Origin: Cellulophaga sp. F20128
GTDB taxonomy: Bacteria > Bacteroidota > Bacteroidia > Flavobacteriales > Flavobacteriaceae
Length of the DNA stretch: 64,000 bases
NCBI RefSeq assembly: GCF_023015805.1
Contig: NZ_JALKBA010000001.1
Coordinates: forward strand, 248,001-312,000
Reading direction: 5' to 3'
Below, piece by piece: positions 47,618-56,953 of this stretch. Both the position numbers and the translations under genes were made by a program. Within the stretch, counting starts at the first letter, position 1, and the number at the start of each line of letters is the position of its first letter. A model generated the notes under the pieces. That model was not told where the DNA came from. It searched no databases and saw only the letters and a list, made by a program, of their open reading frames with translations.

Positions 47618-47877
47618 AACAATTGTCCATTTTTAAGTGTGCTTAAACCACGTAAAACCTTGGGATTCCATAGTTTAGCTGGGCACCAACTGAGAATCAC
47701 TAAGTTAATAAAAGAAAACGATAAATAGTATTCCGGTTAGGATTTACAAAGCAATGAGCTATGACAGCGGAAATAAATATGGTTTTATCTTAACATATTT
47801 TAAAGATCGCAATAATTTGAATTAGTCAATAGGCCGCTGGCTATTGATAGTATACTTGTAACCCTTCGTTTTTATTC

Positions 47878-48309
47878 CTATGGTGTTGCCACCGGCACTA
47901 AAAATTTGTGGGTAAAATCTGCCGCGTTTTCTATTTGTTCCGTGACTTGGATTTCAAGTTTTCCATCTACAAGAAACCTTTCTGTAGGTATTATGGTATA
48001 CCGAAACTCATGTTTAGCCCCTTGTTTTACCATAATACCTGGCCCAAAAACTTTGAACTTTTGAGTATTTATATTTTCCGTTTTAAAATAGGCTTTAATT
48101 GGTATTCCAAGAACCAAAGCTTTCGCATCCTTTTCCAATTCCAATATCATTTCTACTTTTTTGTCTCCATTGGAGTACACAAATTCTGCCTGGGATGCTG
48201 TTCGTATAGAGTACTCCGTTTTAGTTTTGGACTTCGCACTAAAATCGCACCCTATTACACACAAAGTGATTAATCCACAAACAATGTAATTTAGATATTT
48301 ATTTTTCAT
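47878..48309 (-). CDS. Small hypothetical lipoprotein, beta-rich
   Basis: A 143-residue lipoprotein that I do not recognise. The signal peptide ends in lipobox VIGC (about residue 21). The mature part has alternating hydrophobic residues that suggest a beta-sandwich, such as KVEMILELEKDAKALVLG and GKLEIQVTEQ. It may be a periplasmic binding or chaperone-like protein, but no motif supports that. About 260 bases without other features separate it from the alpha/beta hydrolase gene. Confidence 0.7.
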   Translation of the reverse strand: MKNKYLNYIVCGLITLCVIGCDFSAKSKTKTEYSIRTASQAEFVYSNGDKKVEMILELEKDAKALVLGIPIKAYFKTENINTQKFKVFGPGIMVKQGAKHEFRYTIIPTERFLVDGKLEIQVTEQIENAADFTHKFLVPVATP

Positions 48310-48558
48310 AGGAACTGTTGGTTTTTTTAGCTTTTTGCAACAAGTGTATACCTACACTGTTGTGTGATAAACATCATCATTACAAGACACAATTTAATTT
48401 TCATAGCGACCCATAAAATTATACAAAGTGCAGCTTTTAGCAGCACATGCAGCAGCAGAACACTCTTTTATTGTGTAGCAGACCTATTTTTATGTACTAC
48501 TAGTGTAAAGAGAGTTGTTTTTGGTAAGAATAATGTAAACGATGCACCACCCCTGTCG

Positions 48559-50685
48559 TTATTGTGGCGCTGGATTCATATTTTTGGCTACGGCTTTTTT
48601 AAAATCGTCCGTAATTTGCGTTGGCAAAACCGCTTTTTGCAGCCATAGATCACTCCAATAGACCCTTATTTTAGAATAGTCAATGGGTGTAAAGTTTATT
48701 TTAGCAATTGCCTTCTTGTTTTTTAAACGAAAGTCAAAACTAGGAGCATCTCTAAAATTTGGGTTCCCCACAAAACTATGCGCATCATGGCCCGTTTGCT
48801 GCCATTTCTTAAATGAAGCGCCGTTAAAATCATAGGCCGTTGCACTGCTATTCCAATACATATTGTAGTCCATCTCAATATCTATAGTGTTCCATGCCCC
48901 TTGTAATACCATTCCTTCCTTAAAAACAATAATGTTGTTGGTAAAATCAAAAGATCTGTGCTCCTCTACCCTAGTACATTGTAACTGATACATTTTAGCA
49001 TAGGCAAATACATTGTTCCTGATCACATTCTCTTTGCCGTAATGTTGGTGAAAGCCTCCTGTTTTCGTGTTGTATACCAGGTTGTTTTCCATAACAATAC
49101 CCGAGGATCCTTCATCGGTATATAATCCCCATCCACCGTAGGAATAAGCGTGGATATCATGGATAATATTGTTGTTGATTACCGTTCCTTCAGAGGCTCC
49201 CAAAGTATATACTGCTGCCATATCGCTGAGCAAATCCCATCCAATATGGTGAATGCGATTGTAAGCGACTTTATTTCGTTTCGAAAGGCTTGGCGCATAA
49301 CCCCATACCCATCCGATAGAGATGCCGGTATAGTAAAAGTTAGCAATGTCGTTGTTTGTAATTTCATTGTCTGAGCTATGCCCTACCCAAATCCCTACAG
49401 CAGGTGGGAATTCTTGCCCTCCGGTTTGAATAATGTTGTTGTGTAATTTTATATATTGTGTATGTCCAGCACCTTCTAAAGCTGCCTTACTTCCTAAATA
49501 AATACCGCCACCACCAAGCTCATGCAAATAACTATGGGTTACACTAGATTGGCTACAGCCTTCTCCAAACCACAAGGCATGTTGCCCTGTAAACGAGATT
49601 TCACAATTCAAAAAATTGATATGTCTTGCCCCATTGAGCATCACGGCCGCATTGATGGCTATGGCCGCCTGATTAGGTTCAAAACCAGAGGGTGGAATGC
49701 GGTAATGGCAGTGGGTAAATGCAAGCCCTTCAAAGCTTATATGCTCTACAAAGTTATTCTGGGCGCTATCGCCTTCTACAGCAACCAAACTTTCCAATAC
49801 CGGCGCTATTACCTCGGTATTCTCTGGGGTCTGACCAGCTAGTGGCTTGTAAAACAAAACGCCCTCTGTATTTAGAAACCATTCCCCAGCAGTGTCTAAA
49901 GCAGCGGCATAATTCTCGAGCACCAGACGCCCGCCTTTTTTAATGGGATTCCAAGGTTTCATACCTTGCCCTGAGGTCACCAAAGCAATACTATCTGCTG
50001 TTACAACCACTTCATCCAAATGCCTAATGGTAAAATCCCACTTATGATAGGTTCTAAACCGCAACAGTTCCCTCTCAGCACCACTTAGCTCCTCCAAGGC
50101 GGTCAACTGTTTATTTTGCAGCATAAGTACTTGTTGGGCTTTCTTTGCAGTCCTCCCCGTTCCTTTTTCCCAAACGGTCTCTTGCACGCCCTCTATTTTT
50201 AAAAAGCCTGTGTTTGGGGTCCGTGCTAGCGTAGCCCTTTTAGCATTTACATACAGCTGCTGAAATCTCCAATTATAGCGACTGCTCTCCGGAATTTTCA
50301 CCTCCCAAACACCATTTTCATTGACCTTAAATCCACTAATTTTTTCACCTCCGCTAAAAATGGGTTTGGCTCCTTTTTCTGCCTTATAGACTATTGGGTG
50401 CTCTGGGGTTCCTCCATCTTTAGGGGTCAACACAAAAGTTTCGTTCATCGAATAGCTACCGTCCGCAATTGAAACTACAAAAGGCACCGCTGCACTATGT
50501 TCTTTTTTATAGGCACGTATGGCATTTCGTGCTCCTAGTAAGCTTGCTAAGGGTTGTGCTGCTGTGCCCGAATTTGAATCATTACCTCTGGGAGAAACAT
50601 GGAAAGTTACTTGGGCATGTATGCTAAAAGTAAAAAACACCACTATCATTAATAATACTCCTTTTTGCATCCTATTTTTCTTCAT
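48559..50685 (-). CDS. Exported right-handed beta-helix protein, GH141-like
   Basis: A 708-residue exported protein. The start used here, MKKNRMQKG, gives a signal peptide ending at IHA-QV; a longer frame from 50787 is open. The sequence starts with FHVSPRGNDSNSGTAAQPLASL, then FRQQLYVN-type FQQLYVNAKRATLARTPN, and ends in many Asn-rich helical turns typical of parallel beta-helix repeats. This layout resembles family GH141, with known fucosidase and xylanase members, but no catalytic residue was assigned. Glycan hydrolase is a reasonable inference given the GH29 and sulfatases elsewhere. Confidence 0.85.
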   Translation of the reverse strand: MKKNRMQKGVLLMIVVFFTFSIHAQVTFHVSPRGNDSNSGTAAQPLASLLGARNAIRAYKKEHSAAVPFVVSIADGSYSMNETFVLTPKDGGTPEHPIVYKAEKGAKPIFSGGEKISGFKVNENGVWEVKIPESSRYNWRFQQLYVNAKRATLARTPNTGFLKIEGVQETVWEKGTGRTAKKAQQVLMLQNKQLTALEELSGAERELLRFRTYHKWDFTIRHLDEVVVTADSIALVTSGQGMKPWNPIKKGGRLVLENYAAALDTAGEWFLNTEGVLFYKPLAGQTPENTEVIAPVLESLVAVEGDSAQNNFVEHISFEGLAFTHCHYRIPPSGFEPNQAAIAINAAVMLNGARHINFLNCEISFTGQHALWFGEGCSQSSVTHSYLHELGGGGIYLGSKAALEGAGHTQYIKLHNNIIQTGGQEFPPAVGIWVGHSSDNEITNNDIANFYYTGISIGWVWGYAPSLSKRNKVAYNRIHHIGWDLLSDMAAVYTLGASEGTVINNNIIHDIHAYSYGGWGLYTDEGSSGIVMENNLVYNTKTGGFHQHYGKENVIRNNVFAYAKMYQLQCTRVEEHRSFDFTNNIIVFKEGMVLQGAWNTIDIEMDYNMYWNSSATAYDFNGASFKKWQQTGHDAHSFVGNPNFRDAPSFDFRLKNKKAIAKINFTPIDYSKIRVYWSDLWLQKAVLPTQITDDFKKAVAKNMNPAPQ

Positions 50686-50849
50686 TGTAACGTTTTTTGC
50701 ATTGTAACCCAATTCTAATGTACTGTCACTTCTATTGATACTGACAATTCCCTCAGCAGGGTATTGCGACGTTTTAATCCCGAACAACGCGCAATAGTTC
50801 TGGATATGTTCCTTTGGAACCCTTAAGTTGTTATTGCTAGCTCAGTCTT

Positions 50850-52025
50850 TTATTTAGCAATCCGATTGTATTTTTTAAGAGTTGCAATAAGGAGTTCATG
50901 TGGTATGGCAAAAGCTTTGTTTCCATTGATACCTTCCATAGTTTCTGCGGCTACCATAGCATTGATAATTGCTTCTTCAACAGCCTGCACAGTGGCTTCA
51001 AAAACTGGCATCAGTTGGTCATTGGGCATTGATTTTACGGTTGTTGTTTGGTCTCGATCAAAAGCATTTTCGTTGGCTGTTGAAAAGGCTAAAAAAATAT
51101 CTCCTGAACCATTGCTTCCACGTCCGCCTACAATGCCAACACCCAAAGGAATGCGTTGCGCAATTCGTTTTAATTGGTGAGGCAAAAGAGGTACATCTGT
51201 GGCTACAATGACAATAATAGAGCCATCGCCTTCTTGCCTTCTTGATGATGGCGGGGCATTATAAACAGAATTCAAAGTGTCTTGTAATGCCAATCCAACA
51301 GGAACACCTGCAATGGATAAATTTCTTTTTGCGCCAAAATTAGATTGTACAATGGCGCCAACCGTATAAGTAGTGTCCTTTATTTTGAAGACTCTTGAAG
51401 ATGTTCCCGTTCCTCCCTTAAAACCCAAGCACATCATTCCTGTTCCTCCACCAACATTCCCTTCGGCAATTTTTCCACGCTTAGCATCTTTTATCGCTTC
51501 TAATACATGTTCTTCTTTTACGTGAAATCCATAGATGTCATTCAAGAAACCGTCATAGGTTTCTGCCACCACAGGATAGGTGTACCACCAATCTTCTCCG
51601 CTGTACCAATCTGTATCTACATACCATTTTAAAACTGCATCCCGAACTACACCTACACTATTTGTATTAGTAATCATGACGGGGGTTTCTAAAAATCCAG
51701 ACTCTGTGACCCAAGTAGTACCTGTCATTTCACCATTACCATTTAGACTGTACCAATTGGCATACACCGGACTAAATTTTTTGGATTTCCCTCTTGGAAA
51801 TAATGCTGTAACGCCTGTTCTTATAGGGCCTTTACCAATATGGTTTGCTCCAGTGCCAGAAATAATAGTGCTATACCCTACTTCTACACCTGTAACATCT
51901 GTAATGGCATTGAACGCACCAGTTGTTCCCGCAAAGGGAACTCCTAAGTCTCTTGCTCTTGGTTTTTGACTGAACGATTGGAAACAAAAAAGGAGTATAG
52001 AACTAACTAAAACAATTTTTTTCAT
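50850..52025 (-). CDS. P1 family (DmpA-like) peptidase, exported
   Basis: An exported N-terminal nucleophile hydrolase of family S58 (P1), related to the D-aminopeptidase DmpA and beta-peptidyl aminopeptidases. The signal peptide ends near residue 19 (FQSFS-QK). The autocleavage site is visible as GDGSIIVIVATD: cutting before Ser frees the nucleophile. GVEVGYSTI and GGRGSNGSGDIFLAFS are also typical. The open frame begins at 52061, but the MKKIVLVSS start fits the signal peptide. It lies in a run of minus-strand secreted hydrolases. Confidence 0.92.
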   Translation of the reverse strand: MKKIVLVSSILLFCFQSFSQKPRARDLGVPFAGTTGAFNAITDVTGVEVGYSTIISGTGANHIGKGPIRTGVTALFPRGKSKKFSPVYANWYSLNGNGEMTGTTWVTESGFLETPVMITNTNSVGVVRDAVLKWYVDTDWYSGEDWWYTYPVVAETYDGFLNDIYGFHVKEEHVLEAIKDAKRGKIAEGNVGGGTGMMCLGFKGGTGTSSRVFKIKDTTYTVGAIVQSNFGAKRNLSIAGVPVGLALQDTLNSVYNAPPSSRRQEGDGSIIVIVATDVPLLPHQLKRIAQRIPLGVGIVGGRGSNGSGDIFLAFSTANENAFDRDQTTTVKSMPNDQLMPVFEATVQAVEEAIINAMVAAETMEGINGNKAFAIPHELLIATLKKYNRIAK

Positions 52026-52207
52026 GGAGGTTGGTGTTATTAAGAAGCAATACATACGCATAATTATATCTCTGGAAAGTCTGTTCCAAAATTTACTAAA
52101 AGTAACATGCGTTTTTAGGTAGCCCCTATTTCCCTACAATTTAGGAATGTTTTAGCAAACCACAAGATGTAGTCTTTTTTTTGGAGAAAAAACCTTGTAG
52201 TTTGGTC

Positions 52208-53059
52208 TTATTTTAAACGATAGGAATATAAATTACGCCCTGTTTTCTTATTTTCTTCATCAGACAAATACAAGGTATTGTTATCGGCAAAGGTCACGGC
52301 CTCCAATTGGGTGCGTACGCCCAAGTCTATGGCTTCCATTTTGCCTTCTGTAAAATTATCGGTTGTATAATCGGTGAATTTCCAGAGCATGCCATTACCC
52401 AATAACACTATGGTTTTTTCATCTGGAGAAATGGCAGCCGCCGTAACCCTACATTGGTCGCCCTCAGTACAACTCATAAAACTACCCACCAAGGTTGCTT
52501 TATACTCCCCCTTTTCTGCCGGAACTTTATAGATAAAGGCTTCTCCCGTAAAAGGGGTGGCTCTATTTTTGGTAATGATAAAAAGTGCTTCTTTCCAATA
52601 AAAAAACGCCTCTGCATCATACAAGAGCCCGTCTTTTTTAGGTGAAAAATTGGTTTGTTCCGGGTAGCTAAATTCTATTTTTTCAGCTGCTATCTTATCG
52701 CCCTTTTCCTGCTCTGGGTTTGGAATTTTATAGATGACCAAGTTTTTGCGATCACTATGATTATTCCCAAAATCACCTATATAAAGGTTGTTGTTTTTGT
52801 CCTTGGCCAAATCTTCCCAATCGTGGTTTTTAGCATTGGTCACCTCTAAGGTTTTTAACCAATTACCCCGGGTATCTACCTGGTAAATTTCATCGGCATT
52901 ACCCTTGTCTTCTACCAACCAAATACTGTTGGCAGAGAGCGTAACTATCCCAGAATTCTCATCGAACTCCTTTGGCAAATCGGTCAGCACCGTCAAGGCT
53001 CCAAAATTGCCACAACCGATAAAAAAAAACAATAAATAACTACTTAAAAATCTATGCAT
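52208..53059 (-). CDS. Exported beta-propeller protein
   Basis: A 283-residue protein with a hydrophobic signal that ends near IGCG, so it may be a lipoprotein. The mature part is a six-bladed or similar beta-propeller: repeated units such as NSGIVTLSANSIWLVEDKGN and NNNLYIGDFGNNHSDRKN. Function is unknown, though related propellers are lactonases or binding proteins. It starts three bases after the enoyl-CoA hydratase stop and is the third gene of an operon with that gene and a sensor kinase. Confidence 0.82.
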   Translation of the reverse strand: MHRFLSSYLLFFFIGCGNFGALTVLTDLPKEFDENSGIVTLSANSIWLVEDKGNADEIYQVDTRGNWLKTLEVTNAKNHDWEDLAKDKNNNLYIGDFGNNHSDRKNLVIYKIPNPEQEKGDKIAAEKIEFSYPEQTNFSPKKDGLLYDAEAFFYWKEALFIITKNRATPFTGEAFIYKVPAEKGEYKATLVGSFMSCTEGDQCRVTAAAISPDEKTIVLLGNGMLWKFTDYTTDNFTEGKMEAIDLGVRTQLEAVTFADNNTLYLSDEENKKTGRNLYSYRLK

Positions 53060-53062
53060 AAA

Positions 53063-53839
53063 CTAAGCTCCAGGAAAATTTGCTTTTCTTTTTTCTAAAA
53101 ATGCTGTTGTCCCTTCTTTAAAATCTTCGGTTCCAAAGCTAGCCCCAAAGGCCTCTATTTCTGCCGTATATCCATCCGTAGAAAATCCGGCATTGATCGC
53201 TTTAATGGCATTGCCAATAGCTACAGACGAATTGTTGGTTATTTTACCCGCCAACTTAGTACAAAGAGGCAGCAGCTCTTCTAAGGCAACTACATAGTTC
53301 ACCAAGCCGTAAGCAAGTGCATCGTTAGCTCCTATCATCCCTGCAGTCATAATAAGCTCCATGGCCCTTCCCTTGCCAATTAGTTGCGGCAAACGCTGTG
53401 TGCCTCCATATCCTGGAATAACCCCCAAGGATACCTCTGGTAAGCCCATTCTAGCGTTATCACTGGCTACCCTAAAATGGCAAGCCATTGCCAACTCTAA
53501 GCCACCACCTAAGGCAAAACCATTTACGGCTGCAATCACCGGGGTATTTAAATTCTCTATAAAAGTGAACAATTTTTCTTGCCCTTTACGAGCCAATTTT
53601 GCACCATCTTTTTCGCTGAAATCTGCAAATTCAGAAATATCTGCGCCGGCTACAAAAGCCTTATCACCACTTCCGGTTACAATAATAACCTTGGTATTTT
53701 TATCCTTACCTAAGGCTTTTAGGACCGTATGCAAATCGGCTATAGTTGCCTTGTTTAAAGCATTTAGTTTTTTTGGTCTATTGATAGTTACAATAGCGAT
53801 ATTGTCTTCTTGTGTTAATAATATATTATCAAAATTCAT
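53063..53839 (-). CDS. Enoyl-CoA hydratase/isomerase (crotonase family)
   Basis: A crotonase-fold enzyme of 258 residues that likely hydrates short-chain enoyl-CoA in fatty-acid or amino-acid degradation. The oxyanion-hole segments are AFVAGADISEF and GGGLELAMACHFR. The two catalytic Glu residues of enoyl-CoA hydratases are present in PEVSLGVIPGYGGTQRL and AMELIMTAG. It is in an operon: 11 bases after the sensor kinase stop and three before the propeller gene. Confidence 0.93.
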   Translation of the reverse strand: MNFDNILLTQEDNIAIVTINRPKKLNALNKATIADLHTVLKALGKDKNTKVIIVTGSGDKAFVAGADISEFADFSEKDGAKLARKGQEKLFTFIENLNTPVIAAVNGFALGGGLELAMACHFRVASDNARMGLPEVSLGVIPGYGGTQRLPQLIGKGRAMELIMTAGMIGANDALAYGLVNYVVALEELLPLCTKLAGKITNNSSVAIGNAIKAINAGFSTDGYTAEIEAFGASFGTEDFKEGTTAFLEKRKANFPGA

Positions 53840-53850
53840 AGGTTCTAATT

Positions 53851-55353
53851 TTAATTATTTGTGAGCGGAAAGCGTATCGTAAATACAGTCCCTTTGGTGG
53901 GTTGCGATGTAAATACAATAGTTCCCTTATAAGTTTCAACTATGTTTTTTACCATGCCCAAGCCCAAGCCCATACCACTTGATTTGGTGGTGAACTTGGG
54001 CTCAAAAATTTTCTCTTTAAATTCATCGGCAATGCCAAAACCATTATCGGCTATAGCTATTTTTACGAATCCATCTTCAGTGGCTACTGTAACCAAAATT
54101 CTAGGGTTTTCTATTTCTGGAACAGCTTGAATGGCATTTTTTACCAAATTGGTGACAACACGTACCAATTGGGTACGGTCTAAATTGGCAATGATCTCAT
54201 CCTCTTCAGTAACAAAATGAATATAACTTTCATTAAAAATATCTACGGCTAATTTTACAACCTTTACCACATTTAGGCTTTCATTTTGCTGTGCAGGCAT
54301 TTCAGCAAAATTAGAAAAAGCAGATGCAATACTACTCATAGTATCTATTTGCTGTATAAGCGTTTTGGAATATTCTGCAAGTTTCGTTTTTATATTTGGA
54401 TCATCAACATCAAATTTACGTTCAAAACTCTGCACGCTTAAACGCATGGGCGTTAAGGGGTTTTTAATTTCATGGGCTACCTGCTTCGCCATTTCACGCC
54501 ATGCCTGTTCCCGTTCACTCTTGGCAAGCATCACCGCGGATTGTTCTAGTTCGTCAATCATTCCATTATAGGCGTCTATAAGTCGACCTATTTCTTCACT
54601 TGGATTTTCAACTATAATTTTTGGATTCTTAATACTTAAATCGGTCTGATTAAGCTTGTCTGAAATGGTTTTCAACGACCTGGTAATATATTTAGATGTA
54701 AAGTACGCCAATATCATTGCAATGATAAACATCACTACATAAACTACTGCCAAGCGCAACAATAATTCCGGCAATTCTTTGTCTTCAAAGGAGGTATCCT
54801 CTATATATTCCAATTTTAAAATACCAATATCTCTAAATCTAAGGTCTTTAATAAAGGTATAGGAAGATCTTAATATGATTTCTTCATTCGACGCTTTTTC
54901 AATATGGCTTATTTCCTCAACATAACGTTGATCTTCATTGGTTCTCAATTTCTGTAAAACGATAGCCTCTAGACATTTGGAAGACTCATCGCTATTTAAA
55001 TTTGGGTGTGAGTCAATGATAATTTGTCCCTCTAAATCGTAGATACTAAAATTAACGTTCTGAATTTCTGCAATCTCAAAAATCTCATCTTTAAAAATAT
55101 GTTGCAAATTTTCTGTGATCCGCTCAAAAGTTGTCTTCCGAATAGTGAGATTTACACTTTCTTGTATTTGTGCTTCCTTGCGCTCTAGTCTGTCCCTATT
55201 GTATTCTTTAGATTGCTCCCTGTACTGATAAATGGTTACCCCAGCGATTAAGACAGATGCCATAAGCACCAAAAACATCATGGTAATAAAAATACGTGAC
55301 CGAAGTGAAAATTTTTTAAACAAGAATTTATGATTTACCTTCAAATATAGCAA
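53851..55353 (-). CDS. NtrY-like sensor histidine kinase
   Basis: A membrane sensor kinase. A first helix near residues 22-42 and a second near 200-222 enclose a periplasmic sensing region. A HAMP linker follows, then HisKA with VAHEIKNPLTPMRLS (phosphorylated His near residue 295) and a HATPase domain (NLVKNAIQA, IADNGFGI, GLGLGMVK). The HEIKNPLTPM form is typical of NtrY-like kinases. No response regulator is next to it. A -7 element ends four bases from this ATG, so a TTG at 55323 could be the true start. Confidence 0.93.
   Translation of the reverse strand: MLYLKVNHKFLFKKFSLRSRIFITMMFLVLMASVLIAGVTIYQYREQSKEYNRDRLERKEAQIQESVNLTIRKTTFERITENLQHIFKDEIFEIAEIQNVNFSIYDLEGQIIIDSHPNLNSDESSKCLEAIVLQKLRTNEDQRYVEEISHIEKASNEEIILRSSYTFIKDLRFRDIGILKLEYIEDTSFEDKELPELLLRLAVVYVVMFIIAMILAYFTSKYITRSLKTISDKLNQTDLSIKNPKIIVENPSEEIGRLIDAYNGMIDELEQSAVMLAKSEREQAWREMAKQVAHEIKNPLTPMRLSVQSFERKFDVDDPNIKTKLAEYSKTLIQQIDTMSSIASAFSNFAEMPAQQNESLNVVKVVKLAVDIFNESYIHFVTEEDEIIANLDRTQLVRVVTNLVKNAIQAVPEIENPRILVTVATEDGFVKIAIADNGFGIADEFKEKIFEPKFTTKSSGMGLGLGMVKNIVETYKGTIVFTSQPTKGTVFTIRFPLTNN
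55342..55349 (-). promoter_or_regulatory. -7 element of the sensor kinase operon (TATATTTG)
   Basis: A perfect TAnnTTTG match reading leftwards that overlaps the first codons of the longest kinase frame. If it is functional, the kinase must start further in, for instance at the TTG at 55323. No convincing -33 element was seen. Confidence 0.45.
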
Positions 55354-55498
55354 TTATTGCGCCAAATTTTAAGTTTAGAGAAACCAATAATTACCGCGGT
55401 TATCCCAGTGATTCCTACAAATTATTTTAACAATTTAAAGGCGTCACATTAATTTTTACCTATTTTTAGCCAAAATTTATCGCATTATTTCCTGAAAA

Positions 55499-56143
55499 AT
55501 GAAAAATACCATCCTAGCGCTATCCCTCCTTGTACTAACCGCTTTCTCTTCTGCTGAAAAACCTAAGATTTTAATTATTGGCGATTCCATTTCTTTAGGG
55601 TATACTCCTTTTGTTACGGAAACACTGAAAGAAGTAGCTATAGTAACGCACAATCCTGGAAATGCACAGCATACCGGAACGGGTTTAGAACGACTTGAAA
55701 AATGGCTTTCGAATACGGACTATGACATCATACAATTTAATTGGGGTTTATGGGATTTGTGCTATAGACATGCAGATAGTAAGGTGTATGGAAATAGAGA
55801 TAAGATAAACGGAAAAGTAACCTATACTATTGAAGAGTACACTAAAAATTTAGAGAGCCTAGTTGCTATTTTAAAAGAAAAGTCCAATGCAAAACTGATC
55901 TTTGTAAGTACTTCTTATGTTCCTGAAGGAGAAGCCGGCCGCTATGTAAAAGACCCTCAGCGCTACAATAAGGTCGCCAAAAAAGTCATGAAAAAGCATG
56001 GTATTTTGGTAAATGACATCTATAAAACTTCTAAAAAAATACATCAAACAGAAGCGCAAGCTCCAGGAGATGTTCATTATACCAAGGCAGGTTATAAAGA
56101 ATTAGCAAGATCAATCACCAAAGTATTGCACAAAGAATTGTAA
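55499..56143 (+). CDS. Exported SGNH/GDSL hydrolase
   Basis: An exported esterase or lipase of the SGNH family, 214 residues. The signal peptide ends near residue 18. Block I with the nucleophile Ser is IIGDSISLGYT; the Asp and His of block V are in PGDVHYTKAGY. Members act on carbohydrate acetates, lipids or related esters. The gene is a single unit, divergent from the sensor kinase operon. A -7-like TATTTTTA lies upstream, but it is not a perfect match. Confidence 0.92.
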   Translation: MKNTILALSLLVLTAFSSAEKPKILIIGDSISLGYTPFVTETLKEVAIVTHNPGNAQHTGTGLERLEKWLSNTDYDIIQFNWGLWDLCYRHADSKVYGNRDKINGKVTYTIEEYTKNLESLVAILKEKSNAKLIFVSTSYVPEGEAGRYVKDPQRYNKVAKKVMKKHGILVNDIYKTSKKIHQTEAQAPGDVHYTKAGYKELARSITKVLHKEL

Positions 56144-56235
56144 AGGCAAGCGTTGGGATAAATGAACAACCGGAATTTTTAATCTTGGTTAAAAATTACT
56201 TCAAAAGTTGAAAACCGAAACAAAACAATACGTTT

Positions 56236-56778
56236 ATGAAACGTCTAGTACTACTTACAACATTTCTACTGCTTTCTTCTCTTACATCTCCTTTGTTAGC
56301 ACAACAGAACGATTTTATAAGGGATTATATAGAGCGATTGGAAAATTCAAGAAAGTATCTGCTTCTGGTGGCTGAAACTATGCCTGAAGACAACTATACT
56401 TTTAAAGCCACACCAGAATCCTTAAGCTTTGCTGAACATCTAATGCATATTGCCTGGGCAATGGATTGGCATAGTGAATCTTTATTAGGTGGACGCAAAG
56501 CAAGAGATTGGGAAACCGATACAACTCTTATGGTTAACAAGAAATTGAAGGAAGAAATGATAGCAACCCTTGACAAAACATTTGATGCAACCATTAGCTT
56601 TATCAACGAATTTGATATTGCTAAATTAAATGACAACTTGGACTATTTGGGCTTGCAGAGATCAAAACGGCAAATTTTATTATTACTGGCTGATCATATT
56701 ACACACCACAGAGCACAAATGCTTGTTTCCTTACGATTAAACGGACTAGTTCCACCAAGATATGTTTTATACCAATAG
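56236..56778 (+). CDS. Exported DinB-family protein
   Basis: A four-helix-bundle protein of the DinB family, with the metal-binding His set: HLMHIAWAM in the first part and HITHHRAQM near the C-terminus. Such proteins bind divalent metals and some are thiol-dependent transferases. Unusually, it has an N-terminal signal peptide (LTSPLLAQQ) and should be exported; most DinB proteins are cytosolic. It is 180 residues and lies about 90 bases after the SGNH hydrolase. Confidence 0.88.
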   Translation: MKRLVLLTTFLLLSSLTSPLLAQQNDFIRDYIERLENSRKYLLLVAETMPEDNYTFKATPESLSFAEHLMHIAWAMDWHSESLLGGRKARDWETDTTLMVNKKLKEEMIATLDKTFDATISFINEFDIAKLNDNLDYLGLQRSKRQILLLLADHITHHRAQMLVSLRLNGLVPPRYVLYQ

Positions 56779-56953
56779 GGAGCAAAACAACCATAGCCCC
56801 TAATAAACTTGAAGTGACCAATGAATGGCCGCAAAATTTAAAGCTTAATTAGGGAGGTCTAACAAACTAATAAAACTATCCGGCATCCATTATGCTTTAG
56901 AAATACTTAATTTTAGCATATCTAAAGCAAAAATAAAACCCGAGAACCCCTAC

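Noticed and set aside
48364-48648. A 94-codon plus-strand open frame overlapping the 3' end of the beta-helix gene
   Set aside because: It has poor composition with many Cys, Ser and Thr, overlaps a clear gene on the other strand, and resembles no family.
53361-53864. A 167-codon plus-strand frame across the enoyl-CoA hydratase gene
   Set aside because: It is antisense to a gene with all crotonase motifs, and its content follows from the codon bias of that gene.
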